A program made the position numbers and the translations under genes. A stretch of 64,000 nucleotides of DNA, taken from contig WIAH01000018.1 in the NCBI GenBank assembly GCA_014055525.1, forward strand, positions 1-64,000, read 5' to 3'. Within the stretch, counting starts at the first letter, position 1; every line of letters begins with the position of its first letter. This stretch comes from Nitrospira sp. CR1.3. Its GTDB lineage: Bacteria; Nitrospirota; Nitrospiria; Nitrospirales; Nitrospiraceae. Positions 26,463-33,304 of the stretch are shown piece after piece. The notes beneath the pieces are model-generated. The model was given only the letters and a program-made list of their open reading frames with translations, searched no databases and was not told the DNA's origin.

Positions 26463-27746
26463 ATGAAAACTTCCCGCTCGGCCAAGCTATTTGCAGAATC
26501 CCAACAACTCATTCCCGGTGGCGTGAACAGTCCGGTCCGCGCCTTCCGTTCAGTCGGCGGACAACCTCGTTTCATCAGTCGCGCGAAGGGATCGCGGCTC
26601 TATGACGTGGACGCAAACGCCTACATCGATTACGTCTTGTCCTGGGGACCGATGATTCTGGGGCATGCGGCTCCTTCCGTCATCAACGCGATCAAGAAGG
26701 CGGCTGGACGGGGGACCAGTTACGGGGCGCCGACCGAATTGGAAGTTACTCTCGCGAAGATGATTCGAGAGGCCTTCCCCTCCATGGAGAAGGTCAGGCT
26801 GGTCAGTTCAGGCACGGAAGCGGTGATGAGCGCGATTCGAGTCGCGCGCGGATTCACGAAGCGTGACGGTGTTTTGAAATTCGAGGGCTGTTACCACGGT
26901 CATAGCGACTACTTGCTGGCCAAAGCGGGATCGGGACTCGCCACGTTGGGAATACCCGATTCGCCCGGCGTGCCGGAGGACTTTGCGAAACACACGTTGA
27001 CCGTCCCTTACAACGACATCGGCGCGGTCCGGCAGTTCGTCAGCGACCATCGAGACCGCCTCGCCTGCATCATTCTCGAACCAGTCGCCGGCAACATGGG
27101 TGTGGTCCCGCCGGCGCCCGATTTCCTGGCCGCCCTGCGGCGACTGACCGCCGAGAACGACATTCTCCTCATTTTTGACGAAGTCATCTCCGGTTTCCGC
27201 GTGGCGTACGGCGGCGCTCAGGCCCTCTACGGCATGAAGCCGGATCTGACCGTGTTGGGGAAAATCATCGGCGGAGGATTACCGGTCGGCGCGTACGGAG
27301 GTCGGAGCGACATCATGGACCTAATCGCGCCCTCGGGACCGGTCTACCAAGCCGGCACCCTGTCGGGAAATCCGCTCGCTGTGACGGCGGGAATTGAAAC
27401 GCTTACGCAACTCAGGAAGAAGGGTGTCTACAAGCTTCTCGAAGACCGGTCTGCGGCACTGGCAAAAGGCATCGGTGAGGCGGCGAAGAAGGCTGCTGTT
27501 CCACTCACGCAGACGAGGGTGGGTTCCATGCTGACTTCGTTCTTTACTTCGGGGCCGGTGGTCGATTGGAATACGGTGAAACAGTCGGACACGAAACGGT
27601 ATGGTCGTTTTTTCCACAGCATGCTGGAACAGGGCATCTATCTCGCTCCGTCGCAATTTGAAGCGGCCTTTCTCTCGACCGCCCACTCAGCAGCGGACAT
27701 CGAAAAGACCGTTCGCGCCGCGCAAGCCGCTATGAAGAGCTTATAG
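26463..27746 (+). CDS. hemL: glutamate-1-semialdehyde 2,1-aminomutase
   Basis: 427 residues; PLP enzyme of the C5 pathway that makes 5-aminolevulinate for heme and siroheme. Visible: the SGTEAVMSAIRVARG phosphate-binding loop, FEGCYHGHSDY, DEVISGFRVAYGG with the PLP-binding Asp, and the Schiff-base Lys K267 in TVLGKIIGGGLPVGA. The frame is open 135 bp upstream, but the ATG at 26463 fits the family N-terminus. TTGACC (26422) with a weak -10 near 26445 suggests a short or absent leader. The last codons (AGC TTA TAG) lie inside a repeat element, which supplies the stop. Confidence 0.96.
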   Translation: MKTSRSAKLFAESQQLIPGGVNSPVRAFRSVGGQPRFISRAKGSRLYDVDANAYIDYVLSWGPMILGHAAPSVINAIKKAAGRGTSYGAPTELEVTLAKMIREAFPSMEKVRLVSSGTEAVMSAIRVARGFTKRDGVLKFEGCYHGHSDYLLAKAGSGLATLGIPDSPGVPEDFAKHTLTVPYNDIGAVRQFVSDHRDRLACIILEPVAGNMGVVPPAPDFLAALRRLTAENDILLIFDEVISGFRVAYGGAQALYGMKPDLTVLGKIIGGGLPVGAYGGRSDIMDLIAPSGPVYQAGTLSGNPLAVTAGIETLTQLRKKGVYKLLEDRSAALAKGIGEAAKKAAVPLTQTRVGSMLTSFFTSGPVVDWNTVKQSDTKRYGRFFHSMLEQGIYLAPSQFEAAFLSTAHSAADIEKTVRAAQAAMKSL

Positions 27747-27822
27747 CCTATGGCGTATGGCCCGAGCTACAAAGGCAAAGACTCCTCTTTGCCCGTGCTA
27801 TAAGCCATTAGCCATATGCTCC
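27737..27822. repeat. 86-bp palindromic heptamer element
   Basis: MITE-like element. Left arm is GAGC, then TTATAGC CTATGGC GTATGGC, then CCGAGC; the right arm (reverse complement) is GAGC, then ATATGGC TAATGGC TTATAGC, then ACGGGC; the arms match at 23 of 31 positions. A perfect 8-bp inner stem (GGCAAAGA/TCTTTGCC, loop CTCC, 27774-27793) lies between them. It overlaps the hemL stop codon and lies before the convergent small gene, so it may also act as a transcription block. Confidence 0.8.
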
Positions 27823-27877
27823 TGCGGATGTATCGAAAAGATTCGACTCGTATCTGGCTCGATACAGCCGCTCTCCC

Positions 27878-28108
27878 TTACTCCTCATCATCGTCGTCTG
27901 CTTCGAGCGCCTCCTGCCTCTTCTGCTCCTCCATAGCGTTGTGCAGTAACATGCGGATAAACATCGAATAGAGGGAACCCTTCTCGAGAGTCCCTCCTGG
28001 TGGAACAGCAATCCTGCCTTCTTTAATCATCTTATCCATCCAGACCTTCTGATCCGGAGCGATGAGAATGGGGATCTCGACGAGTCCGACACGGCCAAAC
28101 ATTTCCAT
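27878..28108 (-). CDS. small conserved-looking protein with acidic tail
   Basis: 76 residues, start at 28108 with GGAGG 5 nt upstream. It reads as a compact helical domain (IPILIAPDQKVWMDKMIKEGRIAVPPGGTLEKGSLY) followed by a charged helix and an Asp/Glu-only C-terminus. I recognise no family. It is bracketed by two repeat elements (27737-27822 and 28127-28222); the upstream one starts 19 bp from its ATG and so probably sits in its promoter or leader. Confidence 0.6.
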   Translation of the reverse strand: MEMFGRVGLVEIPILIAPDQKVWMDKMIKEGRIAVPPGGTLEKGSLYSMFIRMLLHNAMEEQKRQEALEADDDDEE

Positions 28109-28126
28109 TGAAGCCTCCGTGGTCAA

Positions 28127-28222
28127 GAGCCTATCGCTAATGGCGTATGGCAGGAACCGGAGAATGGCATAACCGAGGCCCAGGATTCGAAGTTCGTGCC
28201 ATAAGCTACACGCTGTATGCTC
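28127..28222. repeat. 96-bp palindromic heptamer element
   Basis: Same family as 27737-27822. The left arm is GAGC, then CTATCGC TAATGGC GTATGGC, then AGGAAC. The right arm (reverse complement) is GAGC, then ATACAGC GTGTAGC TTATGGC, then ACGAAC. The interior differs from the 86-bp copy. It separates the small acidic-tailed gene from the plus-strand exported-protein gene. Confidence 0.75.
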
Positions 28223-28323
28223 CCAGAAATTGTTATGTTCTGCGGCATTCCAGCATGCGGTTTTCTCGATTGTCAACCTGAAGAGATGGCCTGGCACGAA
28301 CTCTGCGTGTATGATCCGGCATC

Positions 28324-28704
28324 ATGAGACAGGCCGTCGCATCGACGATCCTGGCTTGCTTCGTCTGCGTGGTCATGTTCTTCCTGCTGCCGACCCGTAG
28401 CGGTCACGCCCAGTCATCAACCGCGCCGCCCTCTTCGTTGCCTACGAAGCCTCTGTCCCCTAATATGGGCGCTCAAGAGGGACCTGCTTCGTGCGAGTTC
28501 TGTCGAAAACTCGAAGGGCGAGATGGCAGCGATATCGCGCGCCATCGCCGGCACAGGGATCCGGACCTGCATTCAAAGAGAAGAGTGGAAGGCATACATC
28601 GATCGATGAAACGAAGTTTCAAATCGTCTCTCCCGGGCCATCCGATCACGCCGCAACCGGACACAGCCCGACAGGAACCGTCTACTGGAGAGGCCACACC
28701 GTGA
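28324..28704 (+). CDS. exported hypothetical protein
   Basis: 126 residues. It has a clear signal peptide (about 1-30, ending G-H-A-Q), then a Ser/Pro-rich stretch, a single C-x2-C (CEFC) and a basic, His/Arg-rich low-complexity tail with no family resemblance. The stop overlaps the start of the amidohydrolase as GTGA, which supports translation of this frame. The tail composition is odd, and it could be a decayed or leader-type gene. Confidence 0.5.
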   Translation: MRQAVASTILACFVCVVMFFLLPTRSGHAQSSTAPPSSLPTKPLSPNMGAQEGPASCEFCRKLEGRDGSDIARHRRHRDPDLHSKRRVEGIHRSMKRSFKSSLPGHPITPQPDTARQEPSTGEATP

Positions 28705-29582
28705 ATCGGCTTCATGCAGCTCCGGCCTTTCGACCAAGCATCGTGGCACTGACTCTCGTCTGTGCCTTGACGCTCTGCAAGGACTCCTCCCTTGCGGGCC
28801 GGATCGAGCTTCCCATCTTCGACGCGCATATTCACTATAATCACGACGTGCGGGAATCGGTCCCGCCGAAGGAGGCGATTGCGCGGTTGCGAAAGGCCGG
28901 AGTCATGCGCGCGCTTGTTTCGAGTTCCGGCGACGAGGGTACGCAGAGTTTGCGGGAGGAAGCGCCCGATCTGATCATTCCCGAACTGAGGCCGTACCGG
29001 GCAAACGGCGAAACCGGCAGCTGGTTCCGCGATGATTCGGTGATCGAGTACCTTCGAGGGCGACTGAACCGGTACCGGTATGTCGCGATCGGAGAATTCC
29101 ACGTGAGCGGCACCGATGCCGATCTGCCGGTCGTGCGCGCTCTCGTGCAGCTTGCGAAGCGGCACGGACTGATGCTCCATGCGCATTCAGACGCTGACGC
29201 GGTGGAGCGCATGTTCGGTCAGGATTCGGACGCCCGGATCCTGTGGGCGCACGGCGGCTATGAGAAGCCTGCTCGGATACGGGAGATGTTGCTCCGGTAC
29301 CACAGTTTGTGGCCGGAGCTTTCATCCCGCGACGACATGCTCTCAAATGGGCGGCTTGCAGAGGAATGGCGCGCGATATTGCTGGAGTTCCCGGACCGCT
29401 TCATGATCGGCACCGACACGCACCGGCCCGAGCGTTGGGACACGATCGCCGCGAATGCGGCCTCCGCGCGCGACTGGCTGGGAGAATTGCCGGCGGAGGT
29501 CGCCGAGCGACTTGCCTATCAAAACGGCGAGAGCCTCATCACCGCGGAATTCTCGCAGAAACGCGCGTTACGCTCTCCTTGA
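28701..29582 (+). CDS. exported amidohydrolase-family protein
   Basis: 293 residues. GTG start at 28701 with GGAGAGG about 8 nt upstream; the signal peptide is about residues 1-33. The domain is a TIM-barrel amidohydrolase (amidohydrolase 2/TatD-like): FDAHIHYN gives the first metal HxH, LHAHSDADAVERMF a further His, ILWAHGGY the next, and MIGTDTHRPERW the conserved Asp. The metal ligands look complete. The export signal is unusual for this superfamily and suggests a periplasmic hydrolase; substrate unknown. Confidence 0.8.
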   Translation: MNRLHAAPAFRPSIVALTLVCALTLCKDSSLAGRIELPIFDAHIHYNHDVRESVPPKEAIARLRKAGVMRALVSSSGDEGTQSLREEAPDLIIPELRPYRANGETGSWFRDDSVIEYLRGRLNRYRYVAIGEFHVSGTDADLPVVRALVQLAKRHGLMLHAHSDADAVERMFGQDSDARILWAHGGYEKPARIREMLLRYHSLWPELSSRDDMLSNGRLAEEWRAILLEFPDRFMIGTDTHRPERWDTIAANAASARDWLGELPAEVAERLAYQNGESLITAEFSQKRALRSP

Positions 29583-29747
29583 CAAGCTCTCGGCATGTGA
29601 AAGATACTCCGGCTCCCTGTTTCCATTTCGATCAAGTGAGAAAACGGGCTTGACCAGCCACTTACGCGCCTTGTGCAGCTTCGCCGTGACAAGCCGCGAC
29701 TCGCCGATAGTCGGCGCTCACTTAGTTGTTGACCCGAACCCTGGAGG
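29583..29747. other. intergenic region with small hairpin
   Basis: 165 bp ahead of the baeRF gene. It holds one perfect 6-bp stem with a 3-nt loop (CGCCGA TAG TCGGCG, 29702-29716) without a T run, and a TTGACC box near 29729 with no fitting -10. No small ORF is supported. Confidence 0.35.
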
Positions 29748-29759
29748 ATGGTGAGCGCC

Positions 29760-30872
29760 ATGACACACATTGATATGCCGACCCGTGCCGACATCGAGAC
29801 ACTGATACGCGACCGCGGCCCAGCCCGCGTTACTGTGTATCTCCCCACCTCACCGCTTACGCAGCAAGCCCAGGCAGACCGCATCGCTCTGAAAAACCTG
29901 GCCAATGAAGCACTCCGTCAACTTGCCGGCCAGGACAAACACGCGATCCGGGCCATTGAGGAGAAACTGTTCGATCTCATCGACGACGACGACTTCTGGG
30001 CGGTTCAGGCCAATAGCCTGGCCATTTTTGTGACAGCCGAGCGGCTGAGCACGTTCCGCCTACCCAACCGGCTGCAACCCATGGTGGAAGTCAGTGACCG
30101 GTTCCATGTCAAGCCTCTGCTTCGCGCCGTCACAGTGCCCCAGTGCGCGTTCGTGCTCGCGCTCGCTCAGAACAGTGTGAGAGTGGTCGAGGTGTCCGAA
30201 GACATGCCGGCCTTCGCATTAAAGATCGACGCCATGCCGAAAGATGCGGCAAGTGCAGTTGGAAAGGCCTCGATCATGGATCGCACCGCGAGCGGTCGCG
30301 TCCAGGGTTCTGAAGGTATCAAAGTCCGCCTCACTCAATACGCGCGAAAGGTCGATCGGGCGCTCCGCGATTTCCTGGCCGGCCGAGAAACTCCGCTGAT
30401 CCTGGCAGCGACCGAGCCGTTATTGTCGATTTACCGCTCGGTGCAGTCGTACCCCCACCTCGCGGCTTCCGCGCTCACCGCCAATCCCGAGGGAATGACC
30501 GACGCCGAACTGGCTGCCGGCGCTCGTACCGTTCTTGATGAACTATTCAGGGAGCAGCTCGCTGGAATCCAGGAATTATTTCAGAAACGACTGAGCCAGC
30601 AGCGGACAACGACCGACATCGCTCACGCAGCCCGCGCGGCCACCCGGGGCGCGGTGCAACAGCTCCTAGTCGACATCGATGAAGTGGTTCCCGGCACGAT
30701 CGACGACGAAGGGGCCGTGACATTCGCCGACGGTCCTTCAGCGGCCACCTACGGCGTCGTCGATGAGATTGCCGGACGCACGTTGCTCATGGGCGGGCGA
30801 GTCTTGGGAGTCCGTCGAGCAGATATTCCGGGCGGCGGCAGCCTGGCCGCCATCATGCGCTATCCGTTCTAA
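29760..30872 (+). CDS. baeRF-type protein (eRF1-like, bacterial release-factor family)
   Basis: 370 residues. The start block (MPTRADIETLIRDRGPARVTVYLPTS) and the three-part alpha/beta organisation match the bacterial archaeo-eukaryotic-release-factor-like (baeRF) families: an N-terminal domain, a central domain near FVLALAQNSVRVVEV, and an L7Ae-like C-terminal region (VQQLLVDIDEVVPGT ... TYGVVDEIAGRTLLMGG). Members are thought to act on stalled ribosomes, but this is inference from homology. GGAGG overlaps an ATG at 29748; the ATG at 29760 or a GTG at 29751 are better placed. Confidence 0.72.
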   Translation: MTHIDMPTRADIETLIRDRGPARVTVYLPTSPLTQQAQADRIALKNLANEALRQLAGQDKHAIRAIEEKLFDLIDDDDFWAVQANSLAIFVTAERLSTFRLPNRLQPMVEVSDRFHVKPLLRAVTVPQCAFVLALAQNSVRVVEVSEDMPAFALKIDAMPKDAASAVGKASIMDRTASGRVQGSEGIKVRLTQYARKVDRALRDFLAGRETPLILAATEPLLSIYRSVQSYPHLAASALTANPEGMTDAELAAGARTVLDELFREQLAGIQELFQKRLSQQRTTTDIAHAARAATRGAVQQLLVDIDEVVPGTIDDEGAVTFADGPSAATYGVVDEIAGRTLLMGGRVLGVRRADIPGGGSLAAIMRYPF

Positions 30873-30919
30873 TACTCAGCGCAGCCGGTCTCGTCACAGA
30901 GAAGCTGTTAAGGCTACGG

Positions 30920-31027
30920 CTATTTCTTTTTCTTATCCGACGGATTGTCTGAAAACAGCAGCCAGCCGAGCACGATGAATCCGATCGCGACGCCTGCGAT
31001 CGCCAGCCAGGTTCCGATTTTGTCCAT
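30920..31027 (-). CDS. 35-residue membrane protein coupled to ybgC
   Basis: A short ORF begins MDKIGTWLAIAGVAIGFIV, continues as one TM helix and ends in a polar tail with Lys repeats (DNPSDKKKK). Its ATG overlaps the ybgC stop as TGATG, a standard re-initiation arrangement. It is too small for most gene callers. Function unknown. Confidence 0.65.
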   Translation of the reverse strand: MDKIGTWLAIAGVAIGFIVLGWLLFSDNPSDKKKK

Positions 31028-31428
31028 CAGCCCATCCCTCTCGCTTCAGACTGTAGCGCGGCGATGATCGCCTTGTCGAGGCGTCTCACCTTGCCGTTTC
31101 CATCTGTTGCCGCCAGGCGCGCGGAGCCCTCCACAATTACGCGCCCACTGCTTTTTTCCTTCACGACGTGGACGAACCTCAGCGAAGCGGTGTTCAGGTC
31201 TGAAATGGAGGTGTCGAGCACCAACTCATCACCGTAACGAGCGGGAGATCGATAATCCACCTCGGCATGTACCACCACAAATACCGTCCCTTCTTCCAGT
31301 AACTTCCTGACCGACAATCCGCGCTCTTCAAGATAGTGCGTCCGCGCCCGCTCGAAGTATTTCAGATAGTTGGCGTAATACACCACTCCGCCGCAGTCGG
31401 TGTCTTCATAGTAAATGCGAATGTCCAT
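31027..31428 (-). CDS. ybgC: YbgC-type acyl-CoA thioesterase
   Basis: 133-residue hotdog-fold thioesterase of the 4-hydroxybenzoyl-CoA thioesterase/YbgC class. The signature is RIYYEDTDCGGVVYYANYLKYFERAR, with the catalytic Asp in YEDTDCGG, followed by strands ending RVIVEGSARLAATD. Normal family length. A mobile repeat element begins 2 bp upstream of its ATG, so its leader and ribosome-binding region come from the element; no Shine-Dalgarno is visible. No tol genes are nearby. Confidence 0.9.
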   Translation of the reverse strand: MDIRIYYEDTDCGGVVYYANYLKYFERARTHYLEERGLSVRKLLEEGTVFVVVHAEVDYRSPARYGDELVLDTSISDLNTASLRFVHVVKEKSSGRVIVEGSARLAATDGNGKVRRLDKAIIAALQSEARGMG

Positions 31429-31430
31429 GG

Positions 31431-31899
31431 GAGCTTATAGCGTATGGCTAATGGCCCGAAACAAAGATCCGAGCAAAAACAATAGTCAAATTTCAAGAAA
31501 TTAGCAGCGTGTTCCTGAATGCATTGATACTTTTTGCGAGTCGCTGACCGGCTTCGTACAAGTCGGTGTGCTCAACTTCCGTAATGTACGCTCGGTCCTT
31601 GGCAAGAAACGCCCCAGCAACCACTTCAAAGGCCGATCCCAATGCAATCTCTAGGTGATAGTCGAACGCCTTGTTACTGTTTTTGGCTGTGCCTTCAGCG
31701 ATATTGAGCGCGATAGAATTGACCGCCCGATTCAACTGGGACTTCAGCCCATAGTCTTCATGTCTTGGAAACTTTGCAGTGATGGCATAGACCCTCGTCG
31801 CATGGTCCTTGGCCAACTGCCAGATTTCGAGCGTCTCAAACCGAAATGCCATTCTCTACCTTCTCCTTGCTCGTGCTACACGCCATAAGCAATATGCTC
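31431..31899. mobile_element. 469-bp element with inverted ends carrying a four-helix-bundle gene
   Basis: Left end 31431-31459 is GAGC, then TTATAGC GTATGGC TAATGGC, then CCGA. The right end 31871-31899, reversed, is GAGC, then ATATTGC TTATGGC GTGTAGC, then ACGA. The arms match at 21 of 29 positions and are the same family as the gene-free palindromes at 27737 and 28127. Between them is exactly one gene (31493-31852). The right end abuts the stop codon of the CARF gene and the left end stops 2 bp from the ybgC ATG. No clear target-site duplication is seen. Confidence 0.65.
31493..31852 (-). CDS. four-helix-bundle (S23/23S IVS-type) protein
   Basis: 119 residues of the S23/four-helix-bundle family first known from intervening sequences of 23S rRNA genes, related to the Avd accessory protein of diversity-generating retroelements. 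It has FETLEIWQLAKDHATRVYAITAKFP, DYGLKSQLNRAVNSIALNIAEGTAKNS and FDYHLEIALGSAFEV, all diagnostic. AAGGAGAAGG precedes the ATG. It sits alone between inverted repeat arms, away from rRNA or reverse transcriptase genes. A role in nucleic-acid binding is plausible; mechanism unknown. Confidence 0.9.
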   Translation of the reverse strand: MAFRFETLEIWQLAKDHATRVYAITAKFPRHEDYGLKSQLNRAVNSIALNIAEGTAKNSNKAFDYHLEIALGSAFEVVAGAFLAKDRAYITEVEHTDLYEAGQRLAKSINAFRNTLLIS

Positions 31900-33156
31900 T
31901 TAAAGGGCTAGCGCCGGAAATTTCGGCAACGATGCCTCACTGATCCCCGAAAGCCTGAGCACAATCTCGTAGAGCTGCTGGACGCGCTCGGCTTTCACCG
32001 GTTCAAAGCCGTGTCCGAGCACGGCATGACTCGCGGCATCGAGCAAGGGCTTCATGGCCGGCCACTCCTTGAGGAACGATTGTCCCGATGGATCGCCCAA
32101 TCCGGCGAGTGCGCGGAATTGTGCCTGCAGCGACAGCTTGTATTTGCCGTCGACATCGTCCAGGTAACAGGTCCGGCAGGTTTGGCGGAGCGCTTCCGGC
32201 AATTGCTCCGGCTGAAGATCCCAGGTCTTGATCCTGTATTGTTTGAAAAGCCGATGCTGCGCGAAGGCTTCAAGAGCCCGCATGAGCGACTGCATCGCCG
32301 CCTCCGGGTCATGCGCCATACGAAGTCGGCGGCCCGCGTGAGCCAGCAAATCCGGCGCGAGACCTTCTTTGACTTCAGCCGGGTCGAGCACGAGTTTCTC
32401 GAGAAATCCCGAATTCGCCTTGATCGCAGGCAGGATGGCCTTGACGCCCGGCGGCCCGCCGAACAACGAGGCCATCTCCATGGCCTTGACCGACGCTTTC
32501 AGTTTCTCCCAGGCCTGGCGATAGTGAAACCGTTCCCACAGATCATAGCCGTCGGCCAGATCGGCAAAGGCGCGATACAGCGGCTTCTGTCCGCCGCTGA
32601 CCCGCGTTTCGATCTGGCGAAACAGTGTTCCGGCAGCGACATAGGCTCCCCCGCTAAAGAGGGCGCACCCTTCCCCTCGCATTCCCGCAGCTGCCTCATC
32701 CCATGGATTGATATGGACCCAGAGTTTCTCCAGTCCGTCGATCGTGATCGCGTCGCCTTCCCGACCTGCTCCGCCGTCGACGATCGAGACGATTCTCGAA
32801 GCATGAGGCATGGCGGCGAGCGTCAAGGCTCCTGCCATCGCCGGAGTCGCTCCGGTCATATCGACAACGAGAGTCCCGGGCTCGATCCCCCACGTGTTGA
32901 GGAGTCGTGGCAGCGTCCGGGCGATCGTGACGTAACAGGAAGGAAAGTTCCCTTCGTCGGGCAGGACGATCCAATCCCACCGTCTCGGCATCTGGACGAG
33001 CTTGGGCTGAACGTCTCGTTCGACCAGGGATTTTGTCCGTTCGGGGAGCACGAAACAGAGCGATTCCGGCCGCAACCGGTTAATGGCATGGACGGCGCTC
33101 CCGATCTCTTCCGTAAGGGCAACGACCAGGGCATGAACCGGCTGTTCTTGTGCCAT
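31900..33156 (-). CDS. orphan CARF-domain protein, Cas02710/TIGR02710-like
   Basis: 418 residues. The N-terminal part has a CARF (CRISPR-associated Rossmann fold) pattern: ALVVALTEEIGSAVHAINRLRP, VLPDEG, and the ligand-loop-like LVVDMTGATPAMAGALTLAAM (D99-M-T-G-A-T). The C-terminal part is helical, with PEAAMQSLMRALEAFAQHRLFKQYRI, the block typical of Cas02710 proteins. An R-x5-H (RRLRMAH) is present, but I cannot say whether it is a HEPN active site. No cas gene or CRISPR array is in the window. A TTGATC/TATAGT promoter predicts a leaderless mRNA. Its stop abuts the repeat element. Confidence 0.75.
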   Translation of the reverse strand: MAQEQPVHALVVALTEEIGSAVHAINRLRPESLCFVLPERTKSLVERDVQPKLVQMPRRWDWIVLPDEGNFPSCYVTIARTLPRLLNTWGIEPGTLVVDMTGATPAMAGALTLAAMPHASRIVSIVDGGAGREGDAITIDGLEKLWVHINPWDEAAAGMRGEGCALFSGGAYVAAGTLFRQIETRVSGGQKPLYRAFADLADGYDLWERFHYRQAWEKLKASVKAMEMASLFGGPPGVKAILPAIKANSGFLEKLVLDPAEVKEGLAPDLLAHAGRRLRMAHDPEAAMQSLMRALEAFAQHRLFKQYRIKTWDLQPEQLPEALRQTCRTCYLDDVDGKYKLSLQAQFRALAGLGDPSGQSFLKEWPAMKPLLDAASHAVLGHGFEPVKAERVQQLYEIVLRLSGISEASLPKFPALAL

Positions 33157-33165
33157 CGCGCGCGG

Positions 33166-33194
33166 ACTATAACATCGGGCATCCCGGTGATCAA
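33166..33194 (-). promoter_or_regulatory. sigma70-type promoter for the CARF gene
   Basis: Minus strand TTGATC (33194-33189), 17-bp spacer, TATAGT (33171-33166). The ATG is 9 nt after the -10 hexamer, so transcription should begin at or next to the start codon. Confidence 0.6.
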
Positions 33195-33221
33195 TTCGCG
33201 CCGGTGTAGGTTTGCCTCGGC

Positions 33222-33250
33222 TTGACGACCTGTGGAAAGGCGCTTACACT
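33222..33250 (+). promoter_or_regulatory. sigma70-type promoter for nfeD-slipin
   Basis: TTGACG (33222-33227), 17-bp spacer, TACACT (33245-33250). The transcript would have a leader of about 48 nt with GAGAGG ahead of the GTG at 33305. It is back to back with the CARF promoter. Confidence 0.6.
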
Positions 33251-33304
33251 TTCGCCGGCAACGCAACTGTTTCTCTGCTCTGAATCCCCTCGAGAGGTTC
33301 CCCG

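Noticed and set aside
27737-28222. possible CRISPR array (repeated words at regular spacing)
   Set aside because: The units are inverted and degenerate, spacers are not uniform, and no cas genes are present.
32011-33225. 404-codon plus-strand frame
   Set aside because: Antisense to the CARF gene; the CARF frame has the domain pattern and a promoter.
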